DNA of 47,035 nt from an uncultured bacterium (GCA_903866395.1 CAIPNM010000449.1:1-47035), one strand, 5' to 3'. Positions 11,401 to 26,400 are shown, counted from the first letter of the stretch. Program-made: numbers and translations. The notes: a model not told the origin generated them from the letters alone.

Positions 11401-14400
11401 ACCATCTCTGCCAAGGCGCTTGCCAGCATTGCTGGAACCACCGCGGAGATGACGGCGCTTCGTGCCGGCCAAATTTCGACGGCGCTGCGGGCTGCGATTA
11501 CCGCGAAGAACCTCCCATTGGGATCCTCGGCTGCGCTCGCAGCCGTGTCCGGAATTGTTCCGTTCAGCAGCCTGACTACCGATGAGCAGAACGCCGTAGC
11601 GGTTGGTGCTGGCTACGCCGTCTATCCGACAGGTGGTTTCTTCAAGGCGGATGCATCCGGCGCGTTGCGTTTCTTTGTCACGCCCACAGTCGGCTACTCG
11701 ATCGCGTACGACCCCGCCACAGTTGTCTGGGGCGCCGCTGGCAATGGCACGGGAACAGCCTTTGACCAGCTGTCTGCGGAGCAGCAGCAAGCGGCGGCGG
11801 CCTCGCTGGGGTACAGCCGTTATTCCGGCACCTTGTTGTTCAATGCCGATGCAATCGATGGGCGTTTCGTCATTACCCAGCCCAAGCAAGGGATCCGGCC
11901 CGATTACGACAACAACGCCATCGACTGGGGCGCGACCGGCGCGCCGGCCGCCGGCGCGTCGTTTACCGATTTGTCGCTTGAGCGGAAGCTGATCGTTGCC
12001 CAGGAGCTCGGTTACCAAGCTGATCTGTTCTTCTTCAATGAGAACCCGCCTGCCGGGCTCACCAAGACAGTTACCGAGTTCACCGAAGGCACCGACTATG
12101 TGAACTCCACAACCGGTGGTCGCACCGGTGTGGTGTGGGGTGCCGGGGGCCAGCCCGCTGCAGGTACGTCATTTGCCAACCTCACGCTGCTGCAGAAGCT
12201 GACGGTTGCGCGCAGTCTCGGCTACGACCTGAACGGGAAGCTGGAGTTCTACAAGAACACCGCGCCAGAGGCCAAGCAACGTCTGAGCGGCACCGATGCC
12301 GACCGTACCTTCCTGCAAGGTGCTCCGGTTGATTACGACAATACGGAGATTTCCTGGGGCGCCGCGGGCGCCCCGGCCGAAGGGGCGGGCTTTGCCAGCC
12401 TGACGGGCGACCAGAAGGCGGTGGTGGCGAAGCATCTTGGATATCGTCTCATCACTGCGGACAAGGTCTTCATCAAGCAATCGGCACCCGCCGATCAGCA
12501 GGTGGTATTCGGCTTTGCCGAGAGCACCGGCGCTGTGTTTGACTACGACCGGGTCGATTGGGACAAGCTGCCTGTGCCTGCGGGAGGTACCGCGTTTACC
12601 GACCTCACGCCGGATCAGCAATACAAGGTGCTCGACAAGTTCGGCTACAAGCAGTACTCGGAGCGTATCTTCTACAAGGTGAGCGAGACCTCAGCCGCTC
12701 GAGCCGTCCGAACCAGCCTGACGCCGGTCGCTGATTACGCTGCCAACCAGCCCTCGGCGAGTGGCACCAACAATCGCTGGCTGCTGTCCGACGGGCCGAA
12801 TAACTACATCGTTTATGCCTTCGATCAGTTCGGCGACGGTCGGGCGATCGAGATTCAGGTTCAAAAGGTTCACCCGCTGTTCGGGCAGCGTGGTTATGGC
12901 TTCCTCCTGGCGGGGACGCTCACGACGCTTCAGGCCAACGAGGGCCTCACGGTCGCGGGCGACGATGATGTCATCATCCGCGGCAATATCAGCCTGCTTG
13001 GTGCCGGCGCCGATCTCAACCTCCAGTCAGACCGCTGGGTCTACTGGGAGGGAACCGCCAAGGTGATGGGTGACATCGAACTTCGCGGTGGTGTCGAAGT
13101 CAATGGCACGGTCCCGACGCGCTATCAGGGTTCTGGGAATGATTCCCGTCCGAACGTCAGCGTCTACATCAGTGACACCTCGACGCTCAACACGCTGTCC
13201 GACGATGGAGATATTCTCATCCACGGCGGCAAGGATGTCCTTTTGCTCGGTCGCGTGGTGGCCGGCGCGGTCATTGGCCCGAACAAGCCCGAATTTGCCG
13301 GAGAGGGTGGTACCAGCGTCGTCGTGAAGGCGGGAGAGTCGATTTACGTCGACAGCGTGGTGGCGGCCGCCCAGTCGGTCGACCTGATCACCACCGGCAC
13401 GCCTGGTCCTGACGACGGCGGGCTCGCGGTCACGATGACCTCGGCATCTGGAATCCTGGTTCCTGGCATCACGTCGGACAACTCTGGTGCCCGGGTGAGT
13501 ATCGATGCGCGCGGCGGTGTTCAGATCGTCAGTACGATCACCTCGGGTGCGGAGATCTTCCAGACCTTCGATTCGAGCGGAAACCTGGACAGCGAGACCG
13601 TCAACTGGATCGCTGAGCAGGGTGTGATCGATATTCGGGCGCTCGGTCGCGCCTACATTGGTGGAATGACGCCTACGCAGTCGGGTGGTACCGTCGAAAT
13701 CGGTGGGCGTCTGCGCGCGAGCCAGCAAATCAGCATTCAGGGTGGCTCGAACAGCGATGGCGTCGGTGTGAAGTTGCCCGGCGGCGCGCAACTCTCCACG
13801 CGCAACGACGAAGGCGAGATCGTCATCAATTCGGCGCAGGATGCCGAAATTTACGGAATGGTCGTCGCGGGCGGCAGCATCGCTGATGAATACGATGCAA
13901 ACGGTCAGTACCTTGGCAGTCGCCCGATCTACGGCTCTGGCGAGTCGAAAATTCGCATTCAGGCGGACCGTCAGATCAGGCTCACGCGCGAGCTGTACGC
14001 CGGAGCGTTGATCGATCTTCGAGGCGGCCTCGCTTCAATCGATAACACCCGTCCGTTCTACGACCAGGGCGTGGTCATTGGTGGTAGCGCGACGCTTCGC
14101 ACAGGGCTGCAGGAGAGCGTGATCAATGTGAGCTCCTCGGGCAACCTGTCCGTGCTCACGCCTGCCTGGACCCAGCAGGTTCTCGCCGAGCAGTTCCCGC
14201 AGTTCGCCAATGGTCGTCTGAGCAGCAATGTCACGCTTCGCATTGAAGTTGATCTGGGCACCCACGTCATTCGAGGGGATGTCACCGTTCTCGCGAGCGA
14301 CACGCTCGACAACACCGGCCTGCAGAACGCGTTAGATCCGACGAAGGGGCTGGTAGGCGACATTCAGGCGGCCATTGACGCCAAGCAGTTCTCTGTCATC

Positions 14401-17400
14401 AGTTCGCCCAGCGGAAATCCGGCTGTGGGGTCCACGAAGCAGATCAACAAGGATCAGCTTGAGGTCCGTCTGAATGACGGCCGTCTGATGTTCACGGGCG
14501 GATACAAGACGACCTTGTATCGCCTCGGCAGCTCCAATGTGCAGCTGCTCGGCCTCTCTCAGCTCGCGACCAGCGACCTGATTTCCAACCGCGCGGTTGC
14601 AGTCGATGCGAGCCAGCCGGGTTCGGTGGTCAATTTCGGCAAGCCCAATGCAGTCAACGGAGACGTGACGATCAGCGGCTGGGTGGTCGGTTACGACGCC
14701 ATCAACCTTTACGGCGGGCTCAATTCGGCAGGTCTGCCGAACATGACTCTCACCGCTACCGGCGTGTTCGAGACCCGAAGCGGCGATATCGTGCTCCGAC
14801 CGCGCGGGCATGCTGTGCTTTACGGCACGCTGGCCGCTCGCGGAACGAACGCGAACATCGTCATTCTTGCCAACGACACCCTCGAGCTGCGGGGTGACCT
14901 GATCGCCAACCGCGACATCACAGTCAACGCCGGTACGGTTGTGAACCCTAGTGAGGACAGTGTTGCTACCTTTGGCACGGCTCGCCTCATCTCCGAAGGA
15001 CCCACCGGGCGCGTAACGATCACGGGTCTCAACGATGTCGAGATCAATAGCCAGATCGGTCGTTCCCGCGAAGACACCCGGAACGCCGGTATCTCGCTCG
15101 TTGAGTTCACGTCGGTTGAAGGAACCCTGCATCTCGACCGAAGCTCGCTCATCGATACGGTCGGGCAGATCAACCTCAAAGGCCGGGATGTCGTTGCCGA
15201 GGGCTGGATCATTTCGGATCGGCTCACCGATTCCACTATTGACTACGAGTTGCAGATCAACGCGGCCCGTGACCTGGTGCTCTCGGGAACCTATGCGGTT
15301 CGTGGTTCGGTGCTTACCGACGCAGGGCGGAACCTGTCGGTTTACAACACCGGCGTTGAGCTGCCAGCTTCAGCCACCGACGTCACCGGGGCGCGCATCA
15401 GCCCCGCGGGGACTGCGGTGGGCGACGATCGAGAGGTTGACCTCGCTGGCATGTCAGTTGTTGCGGGCGCCACCTTCTCGCTGAAGGTTGGTGCTCAGCA
15501 GGTCGATTATGTGGCGCAGGCGAATGACACCCCGGCCCTGGTTGCGAGCAGCTTGCGAGGCTTGCTGAACGCTGTAACTCCGTTCACTGGGCAGGTAAGC
15601 GTCACCGGCAGCAAGATCCTGATCGCTGACGGTGCGGGTACGGCTGCAATGTCAGTCAAGTATCAGAACCCGGCGATCGGTCAGCGCTTCGTCGCGCGTG
15701 CCGGGGTTGATATGAACCTCGGAGCGACAGGCGCGGATGCGCTTCCGTCCAGCGTGGTGGGCGCTGTCGTCAGTGCGGCCGATTCCAACGCCGCGTCGGC
15801 GCGGTCGGTTGCGCTTGGGGCCGCCACATTGGTGAGCGGTGCCAAGTATTTCCTGGCTGTTGACAGCACAGTGGTCACCTACGTCGCTGCGCCGGCAGAC
15901 GGTGCGGCGCAAATTGCTGCGGGTCTGGCTGCCGCGCTGAATACGGTCACGGCGTTCGCCACCCGCGTCACGGCGTCCGGGTCGACGATTCAGATCAGTT
16001 CCGGTTCGGGCACGTCAGCAATCTCGCTGCAGATGCTCAAGCCCCGCGCTGCTGTGATCGAAGCCGATAGTCTGGTGGAGCTCACTGCGGGCGGTGCCAT
16101 CACCGCCGGGGCGGATGCGCTCGTTCTCACGCGCGCCAACAACTCTCAGATTCTGCTCCACGCTGGAAGCATGCGCATCGACGGTCAGGTGCTCGCGGGA
16201 GGCTCCTACACCCAGGGCGCAAGCCCGGCCACAAGCTGGACCGGGTCCGGGGCAACGTTGCAGCTGACCGCTGCGGGTGCCATCACGGTTGGCGGCAATC
16301 GCACGAGCGACACGCTCACCCAAGTTCCGTCGGGATCAGTGCTGCAGGCCAGTGGACAGGTCAGGATCCGTGCGGGCTCAATCCAGGGAATCGGTGTTGA
16401 CCTGGGCAGTGCAAGTTCGATTCGCGTCGATGCGACCGGAGGCGGTGCGTTGACGAACGCCCAGCGGGCCGCTGCTGGGGCAACCGGGTCGGGTCGAATC
16501 ATCATCGACAGCGACGGCGCGGTGTTTGCGTCGGGCATCATCAATGCCGTCGATCCGGGCTCCACGCTCTCGGTCAGCACCCGATCCCTCTTCCAGGCGT
16601 ACAACCTGATTCGTGCGGCGTCGGCAATCACCATCGATGCTGGCACGCATCCCAGTGGCTACGGCGTGTCAGTTGTTGGCGAGTTCGCGATCACCAACGG
16701 CGTCCGTCGACTGGTGTCTGGCGGTACGCTCGATACCGACACGGGTGGCTCCATCACCGTCAACTCCACCGGCGGGATGCTGCTGGCGGGTGTGGTCGGA
16801 CAGGTCACCGGCCCGCAGTTTGATGTCGCCAGCGTTTCAAAGATCGCTCTTGAGAGCCGCTCGGGCAATATCGCGATCACGGGTCTGGTCGACGCGCGTG
16901 ACGATGTATCAATCGTTGCCAATCAGGTCACCATGACGCTTGGCAGTCATGTGTTCTCGCTTGAGCCCTCGTCCAAGGCGTATCTGCGTGCCCGCGAGCG
17001 CATGGACATCCTTGGGCAGATCACCACGCAGGACGCCATCATCAAGGGCGATCGCCTGGTGCACCTCGCAGCGCCCGTCGTTTACGTTGACGGGATTCTG
17101 AAGACCGAGGCGGACAACGCGATTCGTAGTCGCGTCCTGGTCAACGTGTCACAGGAATTAAAGGTCGCGGGGCTCATCCAGTCTGCGGGTGATGTCCACT
17201 TGAACGCGGGCGTCGATCTGACGCTGAGCCGCGAGCAGCTCGAGTTTGAAATCGCGCAGTCCGCCTTGAGCGGTGGCCTGATCCGGGTGATAGGACAGGG
17301 CGTCGTTCAGTCAGGCATGAAGGTGGTGAGCGGTAGTACCCAACGTAGCACCTATGGTGGTGACCTGATCGCTCGGGCCGGCGGAGATGTCGTCCTGTCG

Positions 17401-20400
17401 GCTGATGCCAACGTTGGCGGCAATCGCTCGGTCGTGGTGCCGGTGGTAACCACCGTTGAGGAAGCGGTCGAGGAGGTTGTCGGTTACCAGGAGGTGGCGG
17501 TTGGCACCATGAAGGTGCCGGTGATCACCAAAGTGCCCACCCTGATCACTGAGCAGGTCGGAACCGAACTGGTTCCGGTCGGGTCGCGCAACTATTCGTT
17601 TGACGTCACCCTGGAGCAGGTGGGCTACTACCGCGCCGATACGACCGCCGATCGACGGTACCGCGAAACCTTCATCGAAGGCTACGACTATCACAACTAC
17701 GAGATCGACTGGGCCGATGCAGGCACGGACACTGATCCGGGAGCGAAGGCTTACGCGAGCCAGCCCGAACTGGACAACTTGCGGCTCAGTCACGCCCGCG
17801 GTCAGTACACTAACGTCAATTACCGCAATTTCCAGCAACTGAATGATGTTCAGCGCCAGGCGGTTCTGAACTTCCTCGGCTACAAGAAGCTGTTCGAGCT
17901 TTCCTACAGCGCGACCGGGTACAACCCCGACACGAACACGACCGGGACGTTCGCAAACAAGGTTTTGCGCGAGCAGACTCTGAACGGCAATGTCACCGCG
18001 CAACTGATGGACGCGCCGTGGAAGAACAATGCGCTCGTGGTGGTGGCCGGAGACAAATACGGCTGGAAAGACAAATACATCAAGATGCCGGGTGGCGCCC
18101 AGAAGGACATCGAAAAGGTTGTCACGCAGGGCGAGCCGCTCTACTACTACAACGACGGGCAGGCACGGAATGATTACGGTGATGTAACCGCGGACGGGCT
18201 CAACTCGGGCGGCACCTGGAAGACCAAGTCCGCTGCAACGGGTAGTGACGTGGCCGGCGAGTGGGTGGGCGACTACCAGGAGAAGGCCCGCATGGTCTAC
18301 CTCCAGGATCGCTCCCGCTATGTGCCGTCAGCGGGCGGATCGGGTGGCGGCCTGTTCGGAATTTCGTGGCTATTCGGGAGTTCGACCTCGTATTACGACT
18401 GGGATAACAGCATCGGCCGCTGGGCGATTTACTACCCGGGCGGTGGCACCTGGAACTTCGATGTTGCTGGACGTTCAGGCGTGACAATTGGTGGTGATCC
18501 GAAGTGGGTGACTGATGCGCAGTACGCAAGTGGTAGCCAAGCGACGGACAGCACATCACCTGCGCGTGAAGGGTGGTCCCGACTGGTCTATGGGCCGACT
18601 TCTCTGGTGTCAGGAACGCGCAACTCTCTGGCGACTGATACCGACACGATGACGGAGTCGAGCAGTCAGTGGGCAGGCTGGAGACCGGTTGGGAATGTCT
18701 ACGTTGAAACCAGGTTCCTCTTTTGGTCCTGGGGCCGCTCATATTCGATCTATGAAACGTTCTACAACTACAACTACGACTGGAGTTCCAAGACCAAGTC
18801 GCAGAGCGGGAACCTGGTTACCGATCGAAACATGTACGAGCAGCGCGTCAAGCTCAGTTACAAGGCGAATACCTTCGCCGAGACGATCTTCGACTATCGG
18901 CCGGTTTACCAGACCACCACCAAGGAAGTCACGGTGGTCAACTTCGAAGACGTCACCGTCTGGGAGTCGCGCCCGGTTACCGCCACCACGTATGTCAGCC
19001 GCACCGAGCAGGGCACTAAAGTCATCCCGCTGCTGGGCGCCGACTACAGCGGCGAATCGCTGTTTGCTGCCAATAACCTCCGGATTCAGTCTGGTGGCAA
19101 CACAGCGTTGAGTGGCAAGGTCAAAGCGTACGAAGACCTCGAGGTGCTCGCCGCTGGGAGTATTGCCGTCACGCCGACCATGTCGGCGAATAGCACTGCA
19201 ACATTGTCGATGCTGGGCGCTGGAAAAACATTGCGCCTTGATGCGGAGGGCACATTAAGCATCGAAGCGCCTGCTGAGGTCATCGGGCGCGATGTCTTCC
19301 TGAATGCAGGCCGTGGTGCAACCGTTAATGGCCAGATCGGCGGCGAGTCGGTTGGCAACGCCGGAATCGACACGGAGACGATCACGGTTTCCGCGGTCAA
19401 CGACATTCGAATTGGTGGTACCTGGGCCGCGCGCGGAAAGATTTTGGTGGCGGCCGGCGAGGGAACGGGCAGCTTTGGTGGCGTCACCACCATCGATGCC
19501 GGAATTGTCGAAGGCGACCTCAGCCTTGCCACGATCAGCGCTGTGGGCACTGCCGCGAGCGATCCGCGCACTGTCACGCTGCCAGCCAACACCGCGGTAT
19601 TGGCGGGGGGCAAGTATTCGCTGGGTATCGGCACCGATGAAGTCAGCTACGTCGCCGTTGTTGGGGACACGGTTGACAGCATTGCCGCTGCGCTTGCCCT
19701 GAAGGCCGATGCGCTGGCAGACATAGTCGCGCAGGCATCGGGTCGGGTGATCACGCTTTCCAGCGGAGCAGGGCTTCGTGCCATTACTGGAAGGGCGGGC
19801 ACCCCCGATCTGGACTTTGCAGTGTCCGGGGTCTCGGGTCTGTCTGGCGGCATTGTTGTGAACGCCCAGCAAATTAGCAGTGCCACAGCGCGTACCATCG
19901 ATTTTGCTGCGGCGAGGGTGGTGACGGGCACGCTGTACCGCTTGCGTGTGGAGGACAGACTCTTCACCTTCACCGCGGGTGCGTCGGAAACGCAGGCCAA
20001 CGTGGCCGGCCAGTTCCGCAGCCTGCTGGCGGCTGCCGGCTACTCGGCGTCGGTGTCGGGTACCGTGGTGACGGTCAACGGACTCGGCAAGAGCATCATT
20101 GAAGCGCTCGATGGCGACAACATCGAGATTCGGGCTGGCCGGTTTGGCGGCAATCTCATGCTCGCTACCGCTGCAACCGTGTCTTCACCAAGCAATGCGA
20201 GTGCCACGTTCAGCGCGCCGGGAACGGTGCAGTTGTCGGCGCTCGATGGTCGAATCCTGCATCGTGATGGCTTGATCAAGGCCGACCGGCTCGAGGTTGC
20301 TGCAGGCGCCGAGGTTGATCTCAACACCCGTATTGGCACACTGCGTGTCGATACGGTTGGCGCTGGCAATGTCACCGTTACCAACAAAGTCGTCGAGACA

Positions 20401-23400
20401 GACCTGCGAAGTGCAGTGGTGAGCGCGCAGAGCGGCTCTGCCTCAACCAGCCGCACCGTCACGCTGCCAGCAGGCATGGCGGTTGTGCAGGGTGCCCACT
20501 ACAAGCTGGCCGTGGGCACCGGCTTCATTGACTATGTGGCGATTGAGGGTGAAACGCTAGCCTCGCTTGCAACAGGGATCGCCGCGGCGATCAACGCACT
20601 AGGAGGGATGCCCGCGAGTGCAAGCGGCTCAGTGATCACGATTTCCAGCGGCGCGGGCGACAAGACCATCGCAGGTCTGACCGCGACTGGCGCGCTTACG
20701 ATTGAACGAGCGGTTCTGGCCGACGGTGCGTTTACGGTCAACAACACGGGTTCACTCAACGTGGTGCTGGCTGAGACCCAGGGCGACAGCGATCGCAACA
20801 ACATCAACCTCAATGCATTGCGCACCAACGGTACGGTGAGCCTGGCGGTGCACACGGCCACCACAATCGGACGTGGCGACGTCACACTCAATGTGCAGGG
20901 GGCGATGTCGCAGCGCACGGGCGGACTGATTACCGCCGATCGACTCAATCTTTCCACGGCAAGCAATGGCGATCTGGTCCTGCAGACCCAAGTCAACGAT
21001 CTAGCGCTCGATATTCAACGTACTGGCAACGTCAGCATCACGCAGGGTTCACGCACCCTGCATTTAGTCGACACCGATCTTGCGAATGGCTCTCTCACCA
21101 TCAATGCGGCGGGTGCCGTATCGCTGGTGGACGTTGAACTTCTGTCCAACCGGGAGACCAATAACATTTCGGTGACCGCGGCCGGAACGATCAGCGCCAA
21201 TCGCGTGGTGGCGGGCAGCTACCTCGAGGAACTGCCTATCGCGTTGACGGTGAATGGTGCGCATATAGGCGACCTCAACGACGACCGTACGATTAACCTG
21301 GGAACGCTCCCAATCTCCACGGGCGCAACCTTCCAGATCAGTCTCGCTGCAACGTCCATCACCGCAAGTGACGCGGTCACGGTCAGAACCGTGGCGAGCA
21401 GTACTGACACGTACGCCACGATCGCGCAGCGCCTGGTGACCCAGTTGAATGCCGCGGGCTATGGAATTGCCGCGACGTCGTCTGTTACAGCAGGCGCTCA
21501 GACCATCACAATTGGGTCCGGCGCGGGTACCCGCGCAATCGTCGCGCAGCGTCTGGTTACGGGGGGCGATGTCGCAATCAACGCGGCAAGCGGCTCCGAC
21601 GTTGATTTCGACCGTACGATCAGCTTCGCGAACATACCGGTGGTTGTCGGTGCTCAATACCGTGTGACCATCGCGGCAAGCACGCCTGGTGGGTCCGACT
21701 CGGCGGTGCTTCGCACAACAGCCGCCGCAAATGACACTATTGACACTATCGTTGCAAAGCTTGCTCAGCAGATCGATGCCAACGCCGCCTTTGTTGCAGC
21801 GGCCAGCGGGTCGACCATCACCATCAGTGCTGGCGCGGGTATGCGGACGATCACGGCGTTCGATACGGTCACGTCGGCCGGGTCGATCAGTCTGACCAGT
21901 ACCGGCGGTGCGATCGAGCGCTCGGTCGGCAGTGGTGATCGGAATCTCATTGCCAATCTGCTGACACTGTCTGCTGCCACCGGCATCCGTGGGCTGGAGG
22001 TTGCAGCAAACCGGCTCAATGCCTCAACCACGACGGGCGATATCTACGTTCGCGATCACGACGGTGCCTTTGAGCGGTCGCAGGGGCTGCTGGTGGTTCG
22101 CGCCATCAGCTTCGACCCCGCTGTTGGCAACACCAACAACACCGTGACGCTGTCTGCCGAAGGGTCTCTGCTGGTTGGCTCGCGTGCGATAGGCGCCGAG
22201 CCCGCGGTGGATTCACTGGTTCGTGGCGACACCGTGGTATTTGAGAGCAGGTCTGGCGACATTCAAATGCCGCTACGCACAACCGTGTCGCCGGACGGCA
22301 CTCTCGAGACCGTTCGTTACGACCAGGGCATCGCCTTCCGCGCGAACGGTGCGCTCGACTTGTACCGATTCTTTGAGGGTGATGCGCTTACCGAGTATCG
22401 AGCCGAGACGCTGCTGTTCGATTACAGCGACGCTGTTGTCAGCGCACGCCAGGGCTCAGACGCCAGTGCACGCACCATCGATTTTTCATCGATTGCGTTG
22501 ACACCGAATACCCGTTACGTCCTTCGGGTGGGTGAGACGCTGTTCGCCTACGCGACGGGCAGCAGCGCGCCGACCGCCAGTGGGCTTGCCACGGCATTCA
22601 GGGGCTTGCTGGACGATGATGCGCAGATTGCCGCGACGGTGGCCGGCAATATCGTCACGTTCACGGGCGCGGGAACCAAGCTGGTCGCGATGTCCGAAGT
22701 GGGGGTCACGTCGGTCATGCCGAGAAAGAGCGGCAACCTGCCCGGTGACATCACCTCTGACACCATCATCATCGATACTGATTCGCTGGTGTCGATCAAG
22801 GGCACGCTCACCGCCCGAAACTTGATAGAGCTTCGCTCTGACCAGGACGTCGTTCTCGCTGGCAAGCTGGTGTCGCGTGATGGTGGCGTCTCAACCATCG
22901 GACGCCTGGTGGTTGAGGCGAGTGGTGTCACGCAAATTCAGGCGGGTGTCAACACCAACAATGTGGTGGGTTCCTCGTTCACGTTGAACGCGGCGAATCT
23001 CGTTGCCCGCAACACGGGCTTTGTCAACATCAACGTGAGTGCGTTCCCGGTTGCGCGGGTTGATCTGAGAGGCGCGCTGGACGTTTCGCTGACGGTTGCC
23101 AAGCCGGATGGAACGACACAGAACCTTGACCTGACCGGATTCGTGGGCGGGCTGAAGGGGTTCGATCCCGCCAGAAACATCACTATCTCGGTGCCGAAGG
23201 GACAACTGAAGCTGGCTGGCGGGATTGTCGCGGCAACCGATGTTCTCGATGTCAATGCCACCAGCATTCTGCTCGACGGCGCATCGGTCTTTATCGCCGA
23301 CGACCTGAAGCTGAAGGCCGATTACGCCATCACGGCCAAGACGCTTGCGAACACGCTCTATGTCAACTCGGCGGTTCAGGGCTCCATCTCGATCGACGAA

Positions 23401-26400
23401 GCGGACAGCCTCGATGTGTTGTCGGCGTTCGCCAACGATGGATCGATCAAGATCATCTCTGGCGGCAATCTGGTGATTCGCGAGGCCAAGACCTTCCGCG
23501 ATTCCTTTAATAACGCGGGTGCTGCTGGCAATAACATTGCGATACAGGCCACAGGTGACCTGTATCTTGGAACCCTGGAAGCAGGGGTCGTCGCGGGCTC
23601 TGAAAAGCAGTACGCCGCGATCTCGGTTGATTCGCGTACGCTGATTCATGAGTTGCGGTTCGACGCGGCTGGCGTACCGGTGACTGCAGCCTCCTACTCA
23701 ACGGCTGCGCCAGTGGTGAAGGTGGGCAGTTCGACGGTTTCAGCGACCACGGCTGTGGTGAGTACGAGAGGCAGTCGCTCAATCGACCTTTCGACGATCG
23801 GAGGGGCGCCTGCGGCCAACACGAAGTACTCAATCATCTTCGACGGCCGCACGGTCGAGTACACGACCGGCGGTGCCGCGCCAAGTTGGGACGAACTTGC
23901 CGCGCGCTTGGCTGCAGCGTCGCGTTCGTTGCCTGGGCTGCATGCCACGGTAAGCGGACACGTGATCACTGTCAGCCCGTTCTCGAACATGGCCGCTGAA
24001 TTGACCGCGCGCGTTGTCACGGTGAGGGGCGCTGTCGCGCAGCCGATTACTCAGCTGGTTTCCGCGTCGGATGAAGGGGTCGATGACGGCCTGGAGGTTC
24101 GTACGACACTTCGGGACACGGCAGGCCTGAAATCGGGTTTACCCACTGAGATTACGGTCCAGACTGCCTGGTCGTCTGGTGGCGCAGTTCAGTCACCGAC
24201 CATTACCCAGCCGGATGTTGCGAGCCCCAGTCGCGCCCAAGTTTCCAAGCTGGAGTTCAATGGCGGAACGAGCGACAGCTATCGCTACTCCGTCACCATC
24301 GATAAGCAGGTTCCGTTCACCTCCATCAGTCGCGCTTCGAACGTTGTGACCATCACGTTCCCCGATGCGCACGGCTTCATCGTTGGCCAGTCGGTAGTGA
24401 TTGACGGTATCGGCGGTTTCGAAGGAACCCACACGATTACCGCGGTGTCCGGCAATACGCTCAGGTTCGCTCATACGGGTACGGATGCGACCGCGGCGGC
24501 GGGCAGTGCGATCAACAAGTCCACCGGAACCTGGACCTACTCAGTTGAAGACGACCAGGTGGTGGGCGGCATTGCGGTCGACGGTACCAGCTGGGCCTCG
24601 ATCCTGACTAGCCTAGATACGCTGATTGATGCTGCAGGTGGGCAGTTCACTTCGGTTGTGCAGACGCCTAACCCCTCAATTAATCTGCGCCCTGGGTTGA
24701 CACTGACCGCGCGAACTGATGGTGTGCCTTACAAGGTCACCGCGAGCGTTGGCCAACTGTCCTCGGCGGCCGTGACGGTTACCGTGAATGGCGTCGACAC
24801 CGTGCCGATTGTCCAGGGCTATGACACCCCGGTACAAAGCGCGGGCATCGAGCAGGCGCAAGTAAGCCTTGTACAGTTTGCCGACATTACGGCGGCAGAG
24901 CAGGACGACTATTCGTACACAGTCTATGTCGGCGGGCATGCGTATTCGGCACGGCTCGGCACCAATGTCAATATGGTGGTCACCAATGTTCCGGCCGCCG
25001 ACGATGTTTCTCTTGCTGTCACCGCCTCAGTTGTCGGTGCCGCGACCATCAACGTTACCGGGACTGGCAACACTGCGACGGCAACGGTCAATCTGAACAC
25101 GCTTCAGGCGGTTCCCAGGGCCACCTACACGCTCTCGGTCACCAATAACGGCACAGCGCTTAACCCGGCAATTACCTACGTGGCGGGCAGCGGTGCAACA
25201 CAAGGTTCGATCGCAACGGGACTAGCGGCAGCGCTAACAGCGGCCGGTCTCACAGCGACCGCGATCGGGTCAACAATCAGCGTCACTGCAGGGTTGAATT
25301 CCCCGGTGATTGCTCTTTCCGCGGCAACGGCTTCTAGCACGGTGGCAGCGGTTGGCGGGTCAGCCACCATCACGACTCCGGCTGCCGGTTCGGCGGCAGT
25401 GGCGCTCAGCGGCGTAACGGTCACCCCAGGCGCCATTTACACGCTTACTTTCGATCACAGCACCGCGAGTCCTGATCGGGTGGTGAGCTACGTCGCCAGT
25501 TCTAGCGACACTCTCGATTCGATCGCGACGGCGCTCGCTGCCCGCGCTGATGCCCTGACAGAGTTCACCGCGTCTGCAACTGGCTCGACCATCAATGTGA
25601 CGGCAGGTGCGACGGGCTACACGCTAAGTTTCTCCGGCCAGACCGGGTTTGCGCTGGGTTCGCTCGGCGCTGTGTCTGACACCAAGACCGGCAACCTGGG
25701 CGAGCGCGTCATCTCCCTGTCTGATCTCAAGTTTGTCGGGCCGGGTGCAACTTATGTACTGAAGATTGGCGCCAAGACTTTCTATTTTGTCGGTGACGCG
25801 GGCGACGATGCAGGCGATGTCATTGATAGCTTGACGGCAAGCGTTGATGCCGATGGCACCCTGGCCGCTGCCAAGTCGTCCACGACGCTGGCAGTCAGTG
25901 CGTCTCAGGCTACAAACTGGGCGACGGTACTCGGTTACCTAGAGACTCTGATCGAGGCGGGCGAACCGGCTCGTGCGTTCGTCGTTACCGATGGCGCTGG
26001 TCAGTCTGACATATCGCTTACGGCGGGTGGCGTGTCGGTTACCGACCTGATCGATGTCACGCCCAAGCTCACAATCGATCTGAACTCACTCAGCATACAA
26101 AACGGTTTCACCTACACCGTAACGCTGCCGGGTTCCAATACCTTCACCTACGTTGCAAAGGCGACCGACCGAGCAGGATCTGTTGCGACTGCGTTGGGGC
26201 GTCTCATCGATGCCTCCCCCGGCTTCGTTGCGAAGGTCAGCAACACCACCATCGAGATCATTTCTGGCGACGTCGGCACGGCAGGGCAGGTTACTGTCAC
26301 CGGGGTCAAGGCCTCGGACAGCACGACTGCGCCTGGGCAGGCGACCATCAGCACGCCGGTATCAGGTCTCGATCGGGTGATCGATTTGTCGCGACTCACC

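Noticed and set aside
17428-19050. Aromatic island as a recently acquired foreign gene or mobile element
   Set aside because: The frame is continuous, codon use stays GC-rich, no terminal inverted repeats or transposase motifs are visible, and it contains an LGY unit related to the upstream array.
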